Assembly (NCBI GenBank): GCA_023053545.1
Contig: JAKZAN010000002.1
Coordinates: 8,676,790-8,740,789, forward strand
Source of the DNA: Lepidurus packardi
Lineage: Eukaryota > Arthropoda > Branchiopoda > Notostraca > Triopsidae
DNA length: 64,000 nucleotides
Reading direction: 5' to 3'
This document shows positions 1 to 13,800 of this stretch, piece by piece. The position numbers and the translations under genes were made by a program. Position 1 is the first letter of the stretch; every line of letters begins with the position of its first letter. Below the pieces are notes generated by a model. The model did no database searches and was not told the DNA's origin. It saw only the letters and a program-made list of their open reading frames with translations.

Positions 1-74
1 ACGTAACTAAAAAAAGAAACGAAAATATAATTAATTATAATCGCACGTGTTTATTCATTTTTAATTTAGTTGCC

Positions 75-2160
75 AGTGAACAAGCCACGGAATACACGTC
101 GGATATAAAACGCAAACAACTGATGATATTAGCTAGTAGTGAATCCTTTGGTTGGTCTGTGCATTGTCGGCCCTATTTCACTTCGTTGCTAATGTCAGCT
201 TCGTTCTTCCTAATCTTTGGTGGCATCTGAGAATTGTGAGGTGGGCATGCTAATGTTAAACTGGTATGTTGAATGTAGCCTTTTTATGGATCGTGGGCTG
301 CTGCTGCAATAAACCTGGCTTTGTAATGAGCTAGTCACACGAGACAATGCAATTACTAATTGGGCAAAACTTCTCTTCTTCCTTCTTTCTGGTTACTTTT
401 TGCTTTTGTAATTTATTTGTTGGTTAAGCCGGATAAACCTTTAAATTGTAACACTTAAAGCTAAGATCCATGCAAACAGATAATGTCAAAATGCTATATA
501 GACGAAAGCTATACGTTGTGTTTTACTTTCATAAAGAGTTGCATAGCATAGTCAGACGATGAGAGTAACTCCTCCTAGCTTACGTTAAAAGGCTGAGGGG
601 TTAGGTATAAAGCTCTTTTTTCCCTCACTGTCCCATAACTGTCTTTTGCATACTGCAAGTCTTGGCAATGAATGGCAGAAATTCATTAGCATACGGCAGC
701 TGGGCGACAAGATCCAGGCGGGGAACCTGCAACTGCAAAGAGAAGCTATGAAAAACGACCCGCGCTTCAACTTGGCCTTTTTGAACTGGCAATAGTGAGC
801 TTTTCAGAAGTTTCCCACGACTTAAAAACTTAGAGCACCATGTTTTTCTTTTCCTTTAGTACGATGCCATAGATAAGAGCATGGATAGCTCTTCTCCAGT
901 TTATGCAACAATTCACGGTCAAGGCACTTTTAGCTATACGGCCATTAAAATTTATTGTCAGAGGGAAGTTAAAAGACTTTAGCGCCATCTGACAGAATGA
1001 TGACTTGGATGCATGTAAATAGCTTCCTTTTGAGTTCATTCTTCATTACATAAATGCACCATTAACATGAGAAGGTAAAATGGTAGTACAATATAGCTGG
1101 AAAGACTTACGACTTTAGTGAACAAGCCACGGAATACACGTCGGATATAAAACGCAAACAACTGATGATATTAGCTAGTAGTGAATCCTTTGGTTGGTCT
1201 GTGCATTGTCGGCCCTATTTCACTTCGTTGCTAATGTCAGCTTCGTTCTTCCTAATCTTTGGTGGCATCTGAGAATTGTGAGGTGGGCATGCTAATGTTA
1301 AACTGGTATGTTGAATGTAGCCTTTTTATGGATCGTGGGCTGCTGCTGCAATAAACCTGGCTTTGTAATGAGCTAGTCACACGAGACAATGCAATTACTA
1401 ATTGGGCAAAACTTCTCTTCTTCCTTCTTTCTGGTTACTTTTTGCTTTTGTAATTTATTTGTTGGTTAAGCCGGATAAACCTTTAAATTGTAACACTTAA
1501 AGCTAAGATCCATGCAAACAGATAATGTCAAAATGCTATATAGACGAAAGCTATACGTTGTGTTTTACTTTCATAAAGAGTTGCATAGCATAGTCAGACG
1601 ATGAGAGTAACTCCTCCTAGCTTACGTTAAAAGGCTGAGGGGTTAGGTATAAAGCTCTTTTTTCCCTCACTGTCCCATAACTGTCTTTTGCATACTGCAA
1701 GTCTTGGCAATGAATGGCAGAAATTCATTAGCATACGGCAGCTGGGCGACAAGATCCAGGCGGGGAACCTGCAACTGCAAAGAGAAGCTATGAAAAACGA
1801 CCCGCGCTTCAACTTGGCCTTTTTGAACTGGCAATAGTGAGCTTTTCAGAAGTTTCCCACGACTTAAAAACTTAGAGCACCATGTTTTTCTTTTCCTTTA
1901 GTACGATGCCATAGATAAGAGCATGGATAGCTCTTCTCCAGTTTATGCAACAATTCACGGTCAAGGCACTTTTAGCTATACGGCCATTAAAATTTATTGT
2001 CAGAGGGAAGTTAAAAGACTTTAGCGCCATCTGACAGAATGATGACTTGGATGCATGTAAATAGCTTCCTTTTGAGTTCATTCTTCATTACATAAATGCA
2101 CCATTAACATGAGAAGGTAAAATGGTAGTACAATATAGCTGGAAAGACTTACGACTTTAG
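75..2160. repeat. Tandem direct duplication, 2 x 1,042 bp
   Basis: Bases 75-1116 are repeated head to tail as 1117-2158 at a constant offset of 1,042 bp, with the dinucleotide AG shared at both junctions and at the right end (2159-2160). Every stretch I compared is identical, including the two short antisense ORFs that recur at 585/1627 and 830/1872. Perfect identity over a kilobase of mostly non-coding DNA means either a very recent duplication or an assembly artefact. No terminal inverted repeat or transposase was seen, so this does not look like a transposon pair. Confidence 0.95.
679..795 (+). CDS. Possible terminal coding exon of an unidentified gene (second copy 1721-1837)
   Basis: After an acceptor-like AATGGCAG at 671-678 there is an open stretch of 38 codons ending in TAG at 793-795. 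It is rich in charged and polar residues (RQLGDKIQAGN, QREAMKNDPRF), unlike the hydrophobic or stop-broken frames around it. The same exon recurs 1,042 bp downstream in the second copy of the tandem duplication. I do not recognise the protein, and there is no start codon, so any gene would begin left of the window or in exons I could not find. The frame stays open a little upstream, to about 582, so the acceptor itself is uncertain. It may simply be a chance ORF. Confidence 0.25.
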   Translation, partial: KFISIRQLGDKIQAGNLQLQREAMKNDPRFNLAFLNWQ

Positions 2161-5100
2161 AAGTTTCTAAAGGTTGCAGAAATCTTACCAAAAACGAGCT
2201 CTGGGAAATCCGCCGTATGGTTTTTTGGGATCACGCAGCACTATATAACGCAGCACGATAACGCTCATCATAAAGGGGCAGCCAAGATCAGTTATGAAGA
2301 GGTCATAAGACACCATTACAGCATGTATAGATAAAGATCGCAAAAGGTGCACCCCCTTGTTGTAAAAAGTATTGATAAATAATCCTTTTCTTCCCTCAAT
2401 TTCTTTTCTCCCCGTTGGTCATGGCTCACTGGCTCCGTTGTTTGTTTGTTTGTGTGGCCAGCTTGTGCGGTAGCTGATGGTGATGGTGCTGCCTCGGCCA
2501 ACAGACGTTACGTTAGAAACTCAATGAAGGGACACTAATTACTGCAGTTGGCGACGGACAGCGTTGCCGTAAGTCGTCGGCTCAATGGCATTATCGCCTG
2601 GCTATCCGTCGATGTCGAGCCAAATAGACCCATAGAACCTAAATTGTACGAACATACAATAGTTACTAGGGAAGAAATTGGGGGAGAAAACTCCAGCGTA
2701 GTTGATAGGAGAATAACATTCATGAGCTCATTTCCATGCAAAACAATTTGACTTTGAAGTTTTTCTAATCTACTAACTTCAGAATCTAATAACTAATTTA
2801 AAGAGATAAAACCGACTTGAAAATCCGTCTTTGGTGTTGCTTACCTATTCAATTTCTTTTTACAAACTCCACAGTTAATTCTTTTAATAGGCTTTCTATA
2901 TCGTGTCCTGCTCCTTATAATGTTCGAAAGCTTCCAGCAGTAATAAGTAGGACGTCACCAGCTGTAGTGTTGCCTTGTTGATGATATCAAACCTCCATTC
3001 CCTGTAAAGACCTTTTCTCTCAAGTCCCGGTGGTTTTAGATTCGTTTGGCTGCCAAAACACAATATGGGAAAGTTAGGTAGTCCTTTGTTTTGCAATCAG
3101 CGACGGATCGTTCCCAATGGTTACGGACAAGAGTGGGTATGTGAAACGCGAAGGAATAGCGGCATCACGCAAGAGGCCGATTCCACCTGCGATATAAGAG
3201 GAGACGACTAGAGAGTATTACAATACTCCCAAAAACGAGACCTTATAGCACCCGGGCATAGGACTTTGAGGGCCTCAACCGGACCTCAAACCCTAATGAA
3301 CAACTTTGGTTGGCGAGTGTGACGAGTGGCGCACGAAAAGAATGGGAAGGCACAGGGAGTTCGACAGAGACATGAACATCACAGTTCAATCAAAAGCACA
3401 CTACCGCTATTGCCTCCATCCCCGTTCTACCTTTTACATATCTCCTTCCGATTACCCAATAGCTCCAGGTCGTATATTTATCACCCCCCAAATAACAATT
3501 CTGCTAGACCGGGACCTCTCTATAACCTACGTTCGTAGGATTCTCAATGCCTGTCTGATTCCTGTACACTACATACTGACTCGTGATTCCCAGGGAGACA
3601 CGCACGATTCGTCGACTAATTTTAAACGTGGGAGTATGGAGTAGGTCGGAGATATCACATACATGTCTTCTAAAAAAGGAACTAAATTGAAACAGACTTG
3701 AAAAATTGAATACAATACAACTGTGAAAAATAAAAAAATTTTGTGGGCTTTAATCCTCGTACAGTATCACTTTTGACGTACCCTAAGCTATCTAAACGTA
3801 CGAGAGAAAAAAGTCTTTTTTTCCCGGCTTGACAGGATATATATGTATACTTTCGCGTTTATAGAGCTCTTGTAATCCATGCGTGTTTTAGTGACGTCAT
3901 GTTTTCCTGTACGATTTCTTTTCTTTCGAATGCTTGAGCGTGTTTAACATTCGTATTCCTTGCTCGACTTTCCCGTCTTTTCCTTGAAATCTTAGGTGAC
4001 GTTCAGGTGCTTATTTTGTTGCATTTCATAGGCCTTTAGTTTCATATGGGAGAGTTGGGAATCCGTAATTGATGAAAACGGAGCACTTGCTGGTCAGAGT
4101 CGAAATCCGAAGTAAGCGTAGTAAAATAAATTGACTAAATACATGTCCTGGCTCGTCCCAAAAGCTTCACACGCTAAGCTTCGATTATGTGCGAAAGTCC
4201 GCAGGTGCTTGACCCTTGATATTCATGAGGAATACACATGCAAGTTAAAAAATGAAGCGCTCGTTTCTGTTTCTGCTCCCAGAGGTACCAAGTATAGAGT
4301 GAATGCTGTAAGCAAACAAGAGTAGAACTTCTCCCTGAACGAATAATGTTTGGCAGCGGGAAAGTCCGTGACTGTGAAGGTATAATCAAAGAGAACGTAA
4401 AACTCCCAATTGGTACTTATACCTGGCGGAAGAAAATTTTCCTCGTAGGTAAGACTGATATTACTCACCGAAGGCAAGAAACAGATCCATTTCTCCTCCT
4501 CCCTGTTAGCAAGAACGCTGTACAACAATGTGGCATTTCTTCTTCGTCTCAGCTGCTAAGCGAGAAACCACGTCCATCCAATGTTCTATGAGCCGTGAAG
4601 ACCACAAAGGAGAACGATCGGAAAGAAAATCTAACCCGGGATTTTGGCACTGCCAAGGCGAGGAAAAGAAAGAGAATGATGCTGTCAAAGTCAATCCCAA
4701 GCACATTAACACCTCTACCTCGATGCTCTAAAAGAATTCTGGAGCAAACTTATTCTTTCTATACCCCAGCAGCATTCGATAACCACCATATCTCCTTGAC
4801 AGCTGCTGGGCTGCCTTTTTTTCCTCTGCCGTTTTTAGTTTTAGTCTCACTTTGTCTGTATGACGTCAGAACATCAGGTATCCTTCCCCAACATTGTGTT
4901 CTTGCTCATTAAGTATTATTTCTACTGTGCAGAAGTAGAAAGAAAAACGCCATATCCTTGTAGCAGTAGCAAAAGGTTGGCTCATTTGGGAGGCATCGGC
5001 AACGTGCAAAAGCATCCGTGTCGGAATATCGTGATTGTACTACCTTGGGTCTGGTATAGTGTACTTGTGTTATAAAGCTATTGTCTCAAGAACCTAGCGA

Positions 5101-7859
5101 CCAGGTGGTTGTTTGAATCGCATGCTTATTGTATTGGTATCTGTCGGCATCGGAATCATGGGCTGATGATTGCGCATCTTAGGCACTCCACAGACGGAGC
5201 CAATAAGAGCTTCGGTTTCCGCGGGAAGCTTTAGTATCTCTACGCATTTTCTAAACGCAGCAACATTGTAAAACTCGAGTCCTGGTCTTTCAACTTCCAA
5301 CTCTTTATTTGCAGTCGCTCACCAGTCAAGGGTTAGTTCAGCTCTCGAAACCTTTTGCTTCACTAAGAAAGGGGGCAAAAAAGCAAAAGTTAATTTTTTT
5401 TGTGTGTGTGCCCTCCAGATCATAGAAACCTTAAAGAAGCGTGGTGTTATATTATATGTGCTATGAATAACTGGCCGTTTTCAAACCTGAAACGAAACCA
5501 AGATAGCATATTAGAACAGTAAAAGCTATGACAAATGTTTTCCAAGTTGAAAAAAGCCATGTTCAAAGTACTCATAGTGTCTTTGTTGTGTTTACGAGTC
5601 ATTTGGTGCAAGCGGATTTACCATGCAGGTAATTAACTTTAACTCATAATCAATGAGCATTTATGATATATCATCGGCAGCAGCGAGTCGGGGGAAAAAC
5701 TTAATACCCAAAATTATGAAAACAATAAACAACATAAAAAGGAGGGGGGAAGGGGGGATGCGACGTTTTTTTCCACAAAAAGTAATGTGGTTTAAAACCC
5801 AGTAAAGAAAGTATAAGAAAGAAAGGACAATAAAAGATTCAGTGAAGCTTAGGGATTCCGCCTGAACAGGTCAATTGTGAGATCTTTTTGCCTGCATAGA
5901 AAAACAGAGAAAACACTCGCCGAAAAAAAAAATCCCTCCTAACTGTTACGGCTATCGACAGAAAAGCGAAACAAAATGAGGCAGATGGAGGAGGAGCAAT
6001 GAGACAAAAGAAAAGAACCCTTTTACACTGTCTGCTCTTGGTCAAATTGCAGCCAAGCATACATAATTGGCATTTACGTTTGCATCGTTTTAGCTTATTT
6101 GCCGAGCTTTTGCCAAGATTTCCATTGTTTATACTTTTAAAGGGAAAAGCTATAACAAGGAGCTCCGCGAAGCATACGGCATTGCTTGTTGCATTCGATA
6201 CTTGCATTTTTCATAAGCAAGCATGGAGGTGAGATGGAGAAATATAAGAGCACGTGGCAATTTTGTTATCCCTATTGAATTGCAATGGGACAGTGGGAAC
6301 ATGGGTTTTGCCATCCCAGATTTCCTTTCACAACCAGATTAAAAACCTGGTAGCAGGCATCGGAATCCACTCATTAGCAGCAGTAATATTACTCCAACAC
6401 CTAAACTTTTCTGCTATTATACAGAGATCCGGTATAACTTGTAGACGTTATAATGTACATGGAGAAATCATTGTCAGAGATAGTAGCAATGAAAACTGTT
6501 GGCTAGGACTAGAATTTAATAGAAAATGGAAGGAAAGTGATGGAAGTGTAAATAGTACAATCACACCAATGTTGATAGTTGAAACAGAAATACGTGAATA
6601 AATGACATAACGGAATTATGTGGAGCAGGGAAAGAAATATATTATTTGGTACCACAAAGAGATTACTGCAAAAACAAAGCTGATACCTTAAATAAAAAGC
6701 TAAGAACGAAATAAAAACGAAATAAAATGCAAAAGGCATGAACGAATGACCTTATGGTTCCTATTGCTTTTTGACTTGCCTTTTTTTCCAACCATCTTTC
6801 TTGATCAACTATTCGAACAAGAAAACCGATCATAGGAACCAATGAAGTAAAAGCAAACTCTGCAAATAACGACGTCAACTGAGCCAAGATTTTCTTTTAG
6901 TTTTACTTTTTTCTATTATTTTCTTCTTACTTTCCGTGGCGGGGGCACTACTATATACTTCATTCGTAATAAATCAGCTAGTCCACCAAACCTGGCAGAT
7001 TTATTTATCTAGGGTAATCGGTCTCAAAATGGAGTCAATTAAATGTCAGGAAAGAAAACTGTAACATCATTTTATTGTATGACGATAACTTTCGAAACTG
7101 TAGATCGACTTCCGCTTTTGCGCGACCGTTATGGAAGTTCAATGCTCGCATAAAAGCCGGTTCGAATTAATACTTAAAATGTAACACGTAAAAGCACCAT
7201 GCCTTCCTTATTGATTTAAAAATTAGAGCACTTCTGTTCGTTTCGGGAGACTAAGCCTTTCGAATATCTGAGCCAAGTTTTGGTCAGAGGGATGCGAAAA
7301 GTCGAGACCCTGAAAATAATGAACTCCCGGTCCCATCTGTCCCCTTTCATTAAGTAACACCTGTGAACCCAGGCTTTAAGTCCCCTCACTTTTGGATGCT
7401 TAATTTCTCTTCAGGAGTCTTTTACACAAAAAAAGAAAAATTCTGTTAAAATTCTGTAAAGAATTATTTTGCCCTCCAAAAAAAATAGAACAGTTTTAAG
7501 CCGTGGTGCTAAAAAAATAAAACCTGGAAAGAAGAAAAATAAGAAATAAAGGGGAAGTGAGCTTGTCAATACAGACTGGAGAGAAAAAAAAGTACTTTAC
7601 CTGTCTGAAATACGTAGAAGCCTTACACGAACAAAAGTCACTCTCAGCAAACAGCTCCAATCCGATTAGTCACTCCATTCCCATTCGGAAGATAGGCCTT
7701 CAAGAAGTAGTAAAAGACGAACACATCTTATTTTTCCATGTATGGTACACCCGCTTCTGCTTTCCTCGCGAGCGGATGTTGGAAGTGGAGACGAGTTGTA
7801 GTGCGGAAAGAGAGGCCATAGTGAAGCCGCATGGAGTACTATTGTAATTGGATTGGCAG
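2161..7859. other. Gene-poor region
   Basis: No exon, RNA gene or transposon that I can support was found in these 5.7 kb. Several ORFs of 60-120 codons exist on both strands, for example 3306-3644 (+), 5839-6207 (-) and 6254-6601 (+). None resembles a known family, none is flanked by convincing splice sites, and they overlap each other. A short GT microsatellite follows a T-run near 5395-5420. The missing first exon of the lachesin-like gene may lie here. Confidence 0.6.
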
Positions 7860-8026
7860 TATATCGGACTCTTGGGGTGGTTTGCAGTTTGTCAGTTGTC
7901 ATACACATCACCACTCTCCTCCTTTCCGGTTCATTTGTTGAACACAAACACCTAATAAAATGTCTTCTACTATATTTCGTCTTATATGACCTGTTTTTCT
8001 TATTTGCTTCTTTTCTTTTCAAACAG

Positions 8027-10751
8027 ACTTGCCTGAATTTCCCGAAGAAATGGAAAATGTTACAGTTGCAGTAGGACGCGATGCTGTCTTCACATGCGTT
8101 ATCAACAACCTCGGCAGCTACAAGGCACACATGCTCTATTAATCCTTTTTTAAAGGGGCTATATGTTGTTACTTAAACCTCAAATCTAACCAAAGGAGCA
8201 AACAACTTAGCTTACTTAGTTTACTTCCTTTACACATTATACGTTTCTTGGAATAATCTGTTGTTTTGGAATTATGGAGTGAAGTAACTGACATTCCATT
8301 TGGTCACAATTTGCGTGACCAAATGTAAGGACACCTAGTGGCGATGGACGCGTCTAGAACTTGCGAGTTTTTTTGGCAAGGTTTTGGATACAGAAAACAC
8401 AACTTGATAAATTTTCGTGACAAGTATTAGCTATCAATCCTACATGTAGCTCGATGTTTAAATTAACCAATTACTGATTTGAGGTTCACTTGTAATAAGT
8501 AAAGATGTAATCCACACAGGTGGCTTGGGTACGAGTGGATACCCAGACCATTCTCACTATTGACGACTCTGTTATAACCCGAAACCCTCGGATCGGAGTT
8601 CGGTTTAGTGACGTAAGAAGATCCTGGTCGTTGTTGCTCCGTGAAGTACGCTTGAAAGAGGCTGGCGGCTATATGTGTCAAGTAAATGCATAATCTATCT
8701 TACGGAAAAAAGGCTTTACCTATCAAACATTTTAGGTTAATACCGAACCAATGATGAGTCAAACTGCATGGCTTAAGGTGGCTGTGCCTCCTGATATTCT
8801 GGACGCCGAATCTTCCACAGACCAACTCGTTAGCGAAGGATCGAATGTTACATTACGTTGTGCTGCTGTAGGAGAGCCCAAACCGCAAGTTACGTGGAGA
8901 AGAGAAGATGGCAAACCTCTACTATTACCCTTGCATTCCCACTCGTACCCACTAAACCAGGGTAAACATGTTCAGATGCTTGCTAATGTTTGCTCTTCAT
9001 GCCAAATTTAACTTCTAGTGGATGGCGCAACAATGGAATTGGTCCGTGTGAACCGGCAACATATGGGAGCATATCTTTGCCTAGCAAGTAAATTTGTTTT
9101 TTAAGCCTTTAAAGAAAAATAACTTCCCCATAAAAATCCTTTTTTTGGTTTCTTTCCTTAGGTAACGGAATTCCTCCGACAGTTAGTAAACGCATTCTAC
9201 TACGCATACAGTGTAAGAAATAATTTAGTCTTCGAAGTCAATTTAAGATAACACTAGCGAAGTCACTGAACGCTGGATTTAGATATCCAAAATTTGAAAA
9301 AAAAAACTTGCAAATGACCACTTTTCCTTCAATTTTCTTTCTCTCGTTAGTTCCGAAAATTACACGCGGTTATATTTCGTTCTTATTAGTCTATTAACCT
9401 ATTATTATAAGTAAATAAGACAAATTAAAAATGTTTACGTTTTATTACAGTACCCACCCATTAAGGAAGACATAGTATAGTTTGCTATGACGCATGCGGC
9501 CGCTTGGTTAATTGGTACAATTGCTGTACAACTGTGTACACAAAAATAGTGTAGGCAAACCATTAGAACCAAGCTTGTGAATCCAAAGACACCAGTTCGG
9601 GTTCTGAAAAGAAGAGAAATTTTTCTCAAATTTGCACAGAGAAAGATTCCTAACTCTTGCTAGAAAGTTCAATAGGATGTTGCAGAATTTTCACTCAAAC
9701 TCATCCCTGATCGGAAAGAAACGGTTTTACATTTAGTGCAGTATTCAAGCTCGGTCAGAGTCTGAACCCCGTCTGCGAAAAATTCCTTTAATTTTAATTA
9801 GCTTTCCGAATTTAAACAGATAAATAACGCTATGGAAAGTATCCAATTTTTTCAAATTGGATTTTCCTTCAGTTCCGCCAATGACACTAGTGCCCAATCA
9901 ACTAGTCGGTGCTCGGGAAGGTGACACAGTGACCTTAGACTGCCATTGCGAGAGTTTCCCTCGCCCTGTAACTTACTGGGTCAAGGATTCAGGCGATATC
10001 GTCATACCAGGTATACATAGATTATAAACTAACTATCTTCGTGTACCACTTTCCGACAAGGCAAGTGGATTGGCTTGCGCTTTCTATGAAACTCGTTTAT
10101 CAATAACAATACCATATGCTTTTTTAAACCGTCTCACAGGTTCCAAGTTTCAAGTCGAAACTTCAGAAGCTGGCTACAAAGCGTATATGAAGCTTCAAAT
10201 CGGACCACTGACGCGTACCGATTTTGAAACTTACGTATGCATCTGCAAGAATCCTTTGGGAATGTCAGAAAGTGCAGTCCGCTTATATCGTAAGTTATCA
10301 AATTAACTTTGACAAATAACGGATAGTTACAGTTGCACGGTACTTCACAATGTGTTTACTACGTTTCAAAAACTGGTTTTAATTGTTCCCTTACAGATAT
10401 TCCACAAGTCGTTCGTGAAACTCCGTTAGACAACGAAGTTACCAACCCGGACTACGAAGAATTCTCAAATGAGCAAATAGTGCCAGAATATGATGGTAGT
10501 TTACTAGAAAAATGTTAACCAAAACTAACAGTTTTGTATATCATAGACGCAACAAATCAGCAAGGGAAACAAACGCCAAAACGAATTCCTCCTCATAGTC
10601 GTCCGGTGGCAGGAAATGCGGCCAATAGTAACTCGTATCCCACATTTGGTTTGTTTACGTTATTTTTTATTAGACATACTATGTTACAGACAATATTGTG
10701 AGAACTGAGACCAAAAGCATTGTGGCGTGCAATAGATTTTCCTATCCATAA
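8027..10751 (+). CDS. Lachesin-like immunoglobulin-domain cell-surface protein (5' end incomplete)
   Basis: Exons are 8027-8124, 8520-8681, 8736-8961, 9019-9087, 9162-9212, 9873-10010, 10140-10289, 10397-10495, 10547-10648 and 10690-10751 (TAA). The product has three Ig domains in lachesin order. The V-type domain contains VAWVRVDTQTILT and the GGYMCQ core cysteine. The linker VPPDILD leads to the second domain (LRCAAVGEPKP to MGAYLCLAS), then SNGIPPTVSK and a third domain (TLDCHCESFPRP to TYVCICKNPLG). Lachesins are extracellular adhesion proteins of neural and epithelial cell surfaces. A hydrophobic stretch encoded at 7860-7928 joins in phase and could supply the signal peptide, but its donor is weak and no ATG was found. 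The acidic, polar C-terminal tail shows no obvious GPI signal, so the last exons are less certain. The first intron would use a GC donor. Confidence 0.85.
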
Positions 10752-10868
10752 TAATTCACTTTATAAACAAGAGTTCAAGTATGTTTTAACTTGTCAAGAA
10801 AACAAAACAACAAGGGAAAAGAGAGAGAAGTGGAATCCTGTGATTCAACAGGTTTCTAAAGGTTGCAA
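10752..10868. other. Short convergent intergenic spacer
   Basis: Only 117 bp separate the stop of the lachesin-like gene (+) from the stop of VPS35 (-), so the two 3' UTRs must overlap or be very short. Confidence 0.6.
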
Positions 10869-13800
10869 TCACCCCGTTTGCGACGCAAGTTCTGCGTTCA
10901 TGCTTTCAATTTCCAACTCCTCATACGAAAGTTTGTCAGCTTGAGGATTCTTCTTCCTATTCTCCAACTCCGCTAAAGTTCTGAGGAAATGCTGGGTCGT
11001 TTGCTCGCCTTCTTCGTTGCCTGGCACGATCTTCTCCTTGATCGCGGCTATCAACTCGTTTAAACGGGAAACGGTTACCTATAAAAGGTTTCTATCGATT
11101 ATACAAACCCTAAAATAGTAAAAGAAGAACCCTTACATGCTCGTTACCCTTGTCGTAAAACATAGAGTAGCAATTAAGCAGTTCAACAAACAACTGGGTT
11201 TGCAAATCGCTATCCATGCATTCTGACGCTACTTTCGAACCTTTCTTCAAGCACTCCATTACTCGCTTGCCATCTTTCATCTATACAACCAATCGCATTT
11301 TAAAACCAGAACCAGAAGTCACCCAAGCAAAATACCGGTTTTCCTTCAAGCTCTTTTGTGGTTGAACTCCAGAACACATGAGCAACTGTGCACAAGGCGC
11401 GACATTGGTCAGGTTTACGAACCAACCTAGACGCCAGTAAAGCCAACTTGGAGCGTAAAGGAGCGTGGTTATCTTCACTAAAACAAGTCATTTTTTCCAA
11501 GGTTCCTGTAAGAACGGAAATGGCCGCAAACTGGGCTTTACTGTCGGAAATTTCGTCTTCGTACAACGTGAGAGCCTGAGCAGACCATTATATATAAATT
11601 CTGTAGAAGAATGTAGTATATATAACATACCTGGGAGAAAAACTCGTATGCTACTGTCTCTTGATTGCCAAAAGCGACATTATCTACCGCCAAAGCAGCT
11701 TGAAGAAATAATTGCGTGGATAACTCAGCCAAGTCTACTTTCACTAATGCAGAGATGGATTGGTGCACAAAGGAAAAGATCTTCTCCACTTTCTTTTCCC
11801 ACAGTGCATCCTGTGAAATTTTATATTAGTGAACCGGGGCAAAATACAGAAACTTAGTTTACCTCTTCTTTTATCGCAAAATATTTCGAAGCTAATTGGC
11901 AAGCCACGAAAACCAAAGGGGGTAAAACATATCCTATGCGACGAGGACCACCAACCCCTACATGTTTTCGGGTTGTCGTTAGGATCCGATACTGCATGTC
12001 CAAATCTTCCGAGGAACACAGATGGATGAATCTCGCTACCATATTCTGTTCATCCGCAAAATCTTCGGGGTCCGAGTCGTTAATTTTGTCTGGTAGGTCT
12101 TGGATCAAGGGAGCAATCAAAGTTAGCACTGCATCAACCTGAACAATTCGAAAACATTCTTAGTATGGACCCTTGTTCTTGGATACGGTTTATACCTCTT
12201 CTTGGGTGGGAATGATTGTTTCGTTATCCAAAGCGTTAGCAATCAAGGTACGGGCTATAGTGATATGCCCTTGGAAGTCTAGTGAAGAGACTAGGGGAGC
12301 AAAATGTTGGAGTTTTAGCACGGTAAGTATATTGCTGTAGTTCACAATAGGCACTTGCAACAATCGTATCAGTTCTTTGCCCACAGGCGTTGTCAAGACC
12401 ACCCTAAAACGAAAAATGAAAGAAATATGAATGAAAGGAAATGAAATAATCATCGCACTTGAGTTACTTATCCAAGCCTAACCGCTGCAAAACAATTTCC
12501 GTTGCTGCTAAAACTTTATCGATGTATCCAGACTGGGTGGGATAGCACTTGAAAGCAAGCTGCAAAAGTGCCACTTGCAACGCCAAACTATCCTCAGGAG
12601 GCATTTCCGGTCTAGCCTAAAAGACAGATCTATCTTTAGTTTTTATCACACAGAAACGACCAATGTTTGTTAAAGAAAATTAAGAGAACATATTTAGGAA
12701 AAAAATGAGAGAAAACCTGAGAAAAATAAAACGATTGAGGGTAAGTTGAAATTAAATAAAGAAAATGTTGCTAAACATACACAATAAAATACATACCTGA
12801 ATGATGTAGGCCACCTGCTCGCTAAAGATGTCGAAAACAGGAATGTTTTTGGGGAGTTCGGGCCCTCCACTGTTTAGTTTCTGATCATCAACGTAATACG
12901 ATAGCCTGTCTACTAAGCTGATGAGAATCGCTTTAACGTTAACATCAGTATGCAACTCCGCGCACGCTTTCAAGAAAGGTTCCAAGGATTCTAAATGAAA
13001 ATCCGCTGGAAACACCTAATTCCGGAAATACATCTTAGAATGTTGTTTTGGTTAAACCACTCAGTACTTGGATGATGCATTCCATGAGATACTGCTGAGC
13101 AATCGCATCACGGCAGCTGACTACTTGTTCCATGATACCAGGGAGAATCATCTACCGAAACCAAAACTAACATTTCTCACAAACCGTTTTTCAACTACCT
13201 ACTTGTTTATATTCTTCAACACCAATAAATTCAAACTGGCTCAAGCGAACTAGATTGGTGCCAACTAAAACGCACAACTCTTGCCTTTCGCGCTCTCGCC
13301 GATCGCGATCGCGCGAATGACCTTGGTGTTGCATCCGTACCCACAACTTGTTCATCTCTGCGAAATTTGTCAGAACAAAGTCAACTGCATCTCGCACCTA
13401 GTCAAAGAAAGTGAACTTGAATGAACAAAAAGGAACTCAAGAGCATATCTTCATTACTGTGCCCTCTGAATCGCTGACTTCGTCTTTGTTATCTGGTGCA
13501 GTTGGGAGGATATTGCGTGTACACTGTAATAAGTAGTTGCGTAAAAACAGCCCTCGCAATGGATGCTGCACTCCTCTGCACATTTCAACCAAGTCTCGCA
13601 AAATGTCTCGCCGAGAATCCTCATTTGTTTTTATGTAAACAACGCCAACGGTAATCAGCAAATAGCTAAGAATATGAAAGCTTAAGGCAAACTATTTTTT
13701 CCCAATAAGTTTTTCTTACAGTCGTGGGACTATGTTGCCAGCATATTGGACTAGTTCGTACAAGTCCGTTACTTTGCGACCGCCACGAAACTCATCGACA

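Noticed and set aside
585-1039. Short antisense ORFs in the tandem repeat as repeat-encoded peptides.
   Set aside because: They lack family features and splice context, and are duplicated only because the DNA is duplicated.
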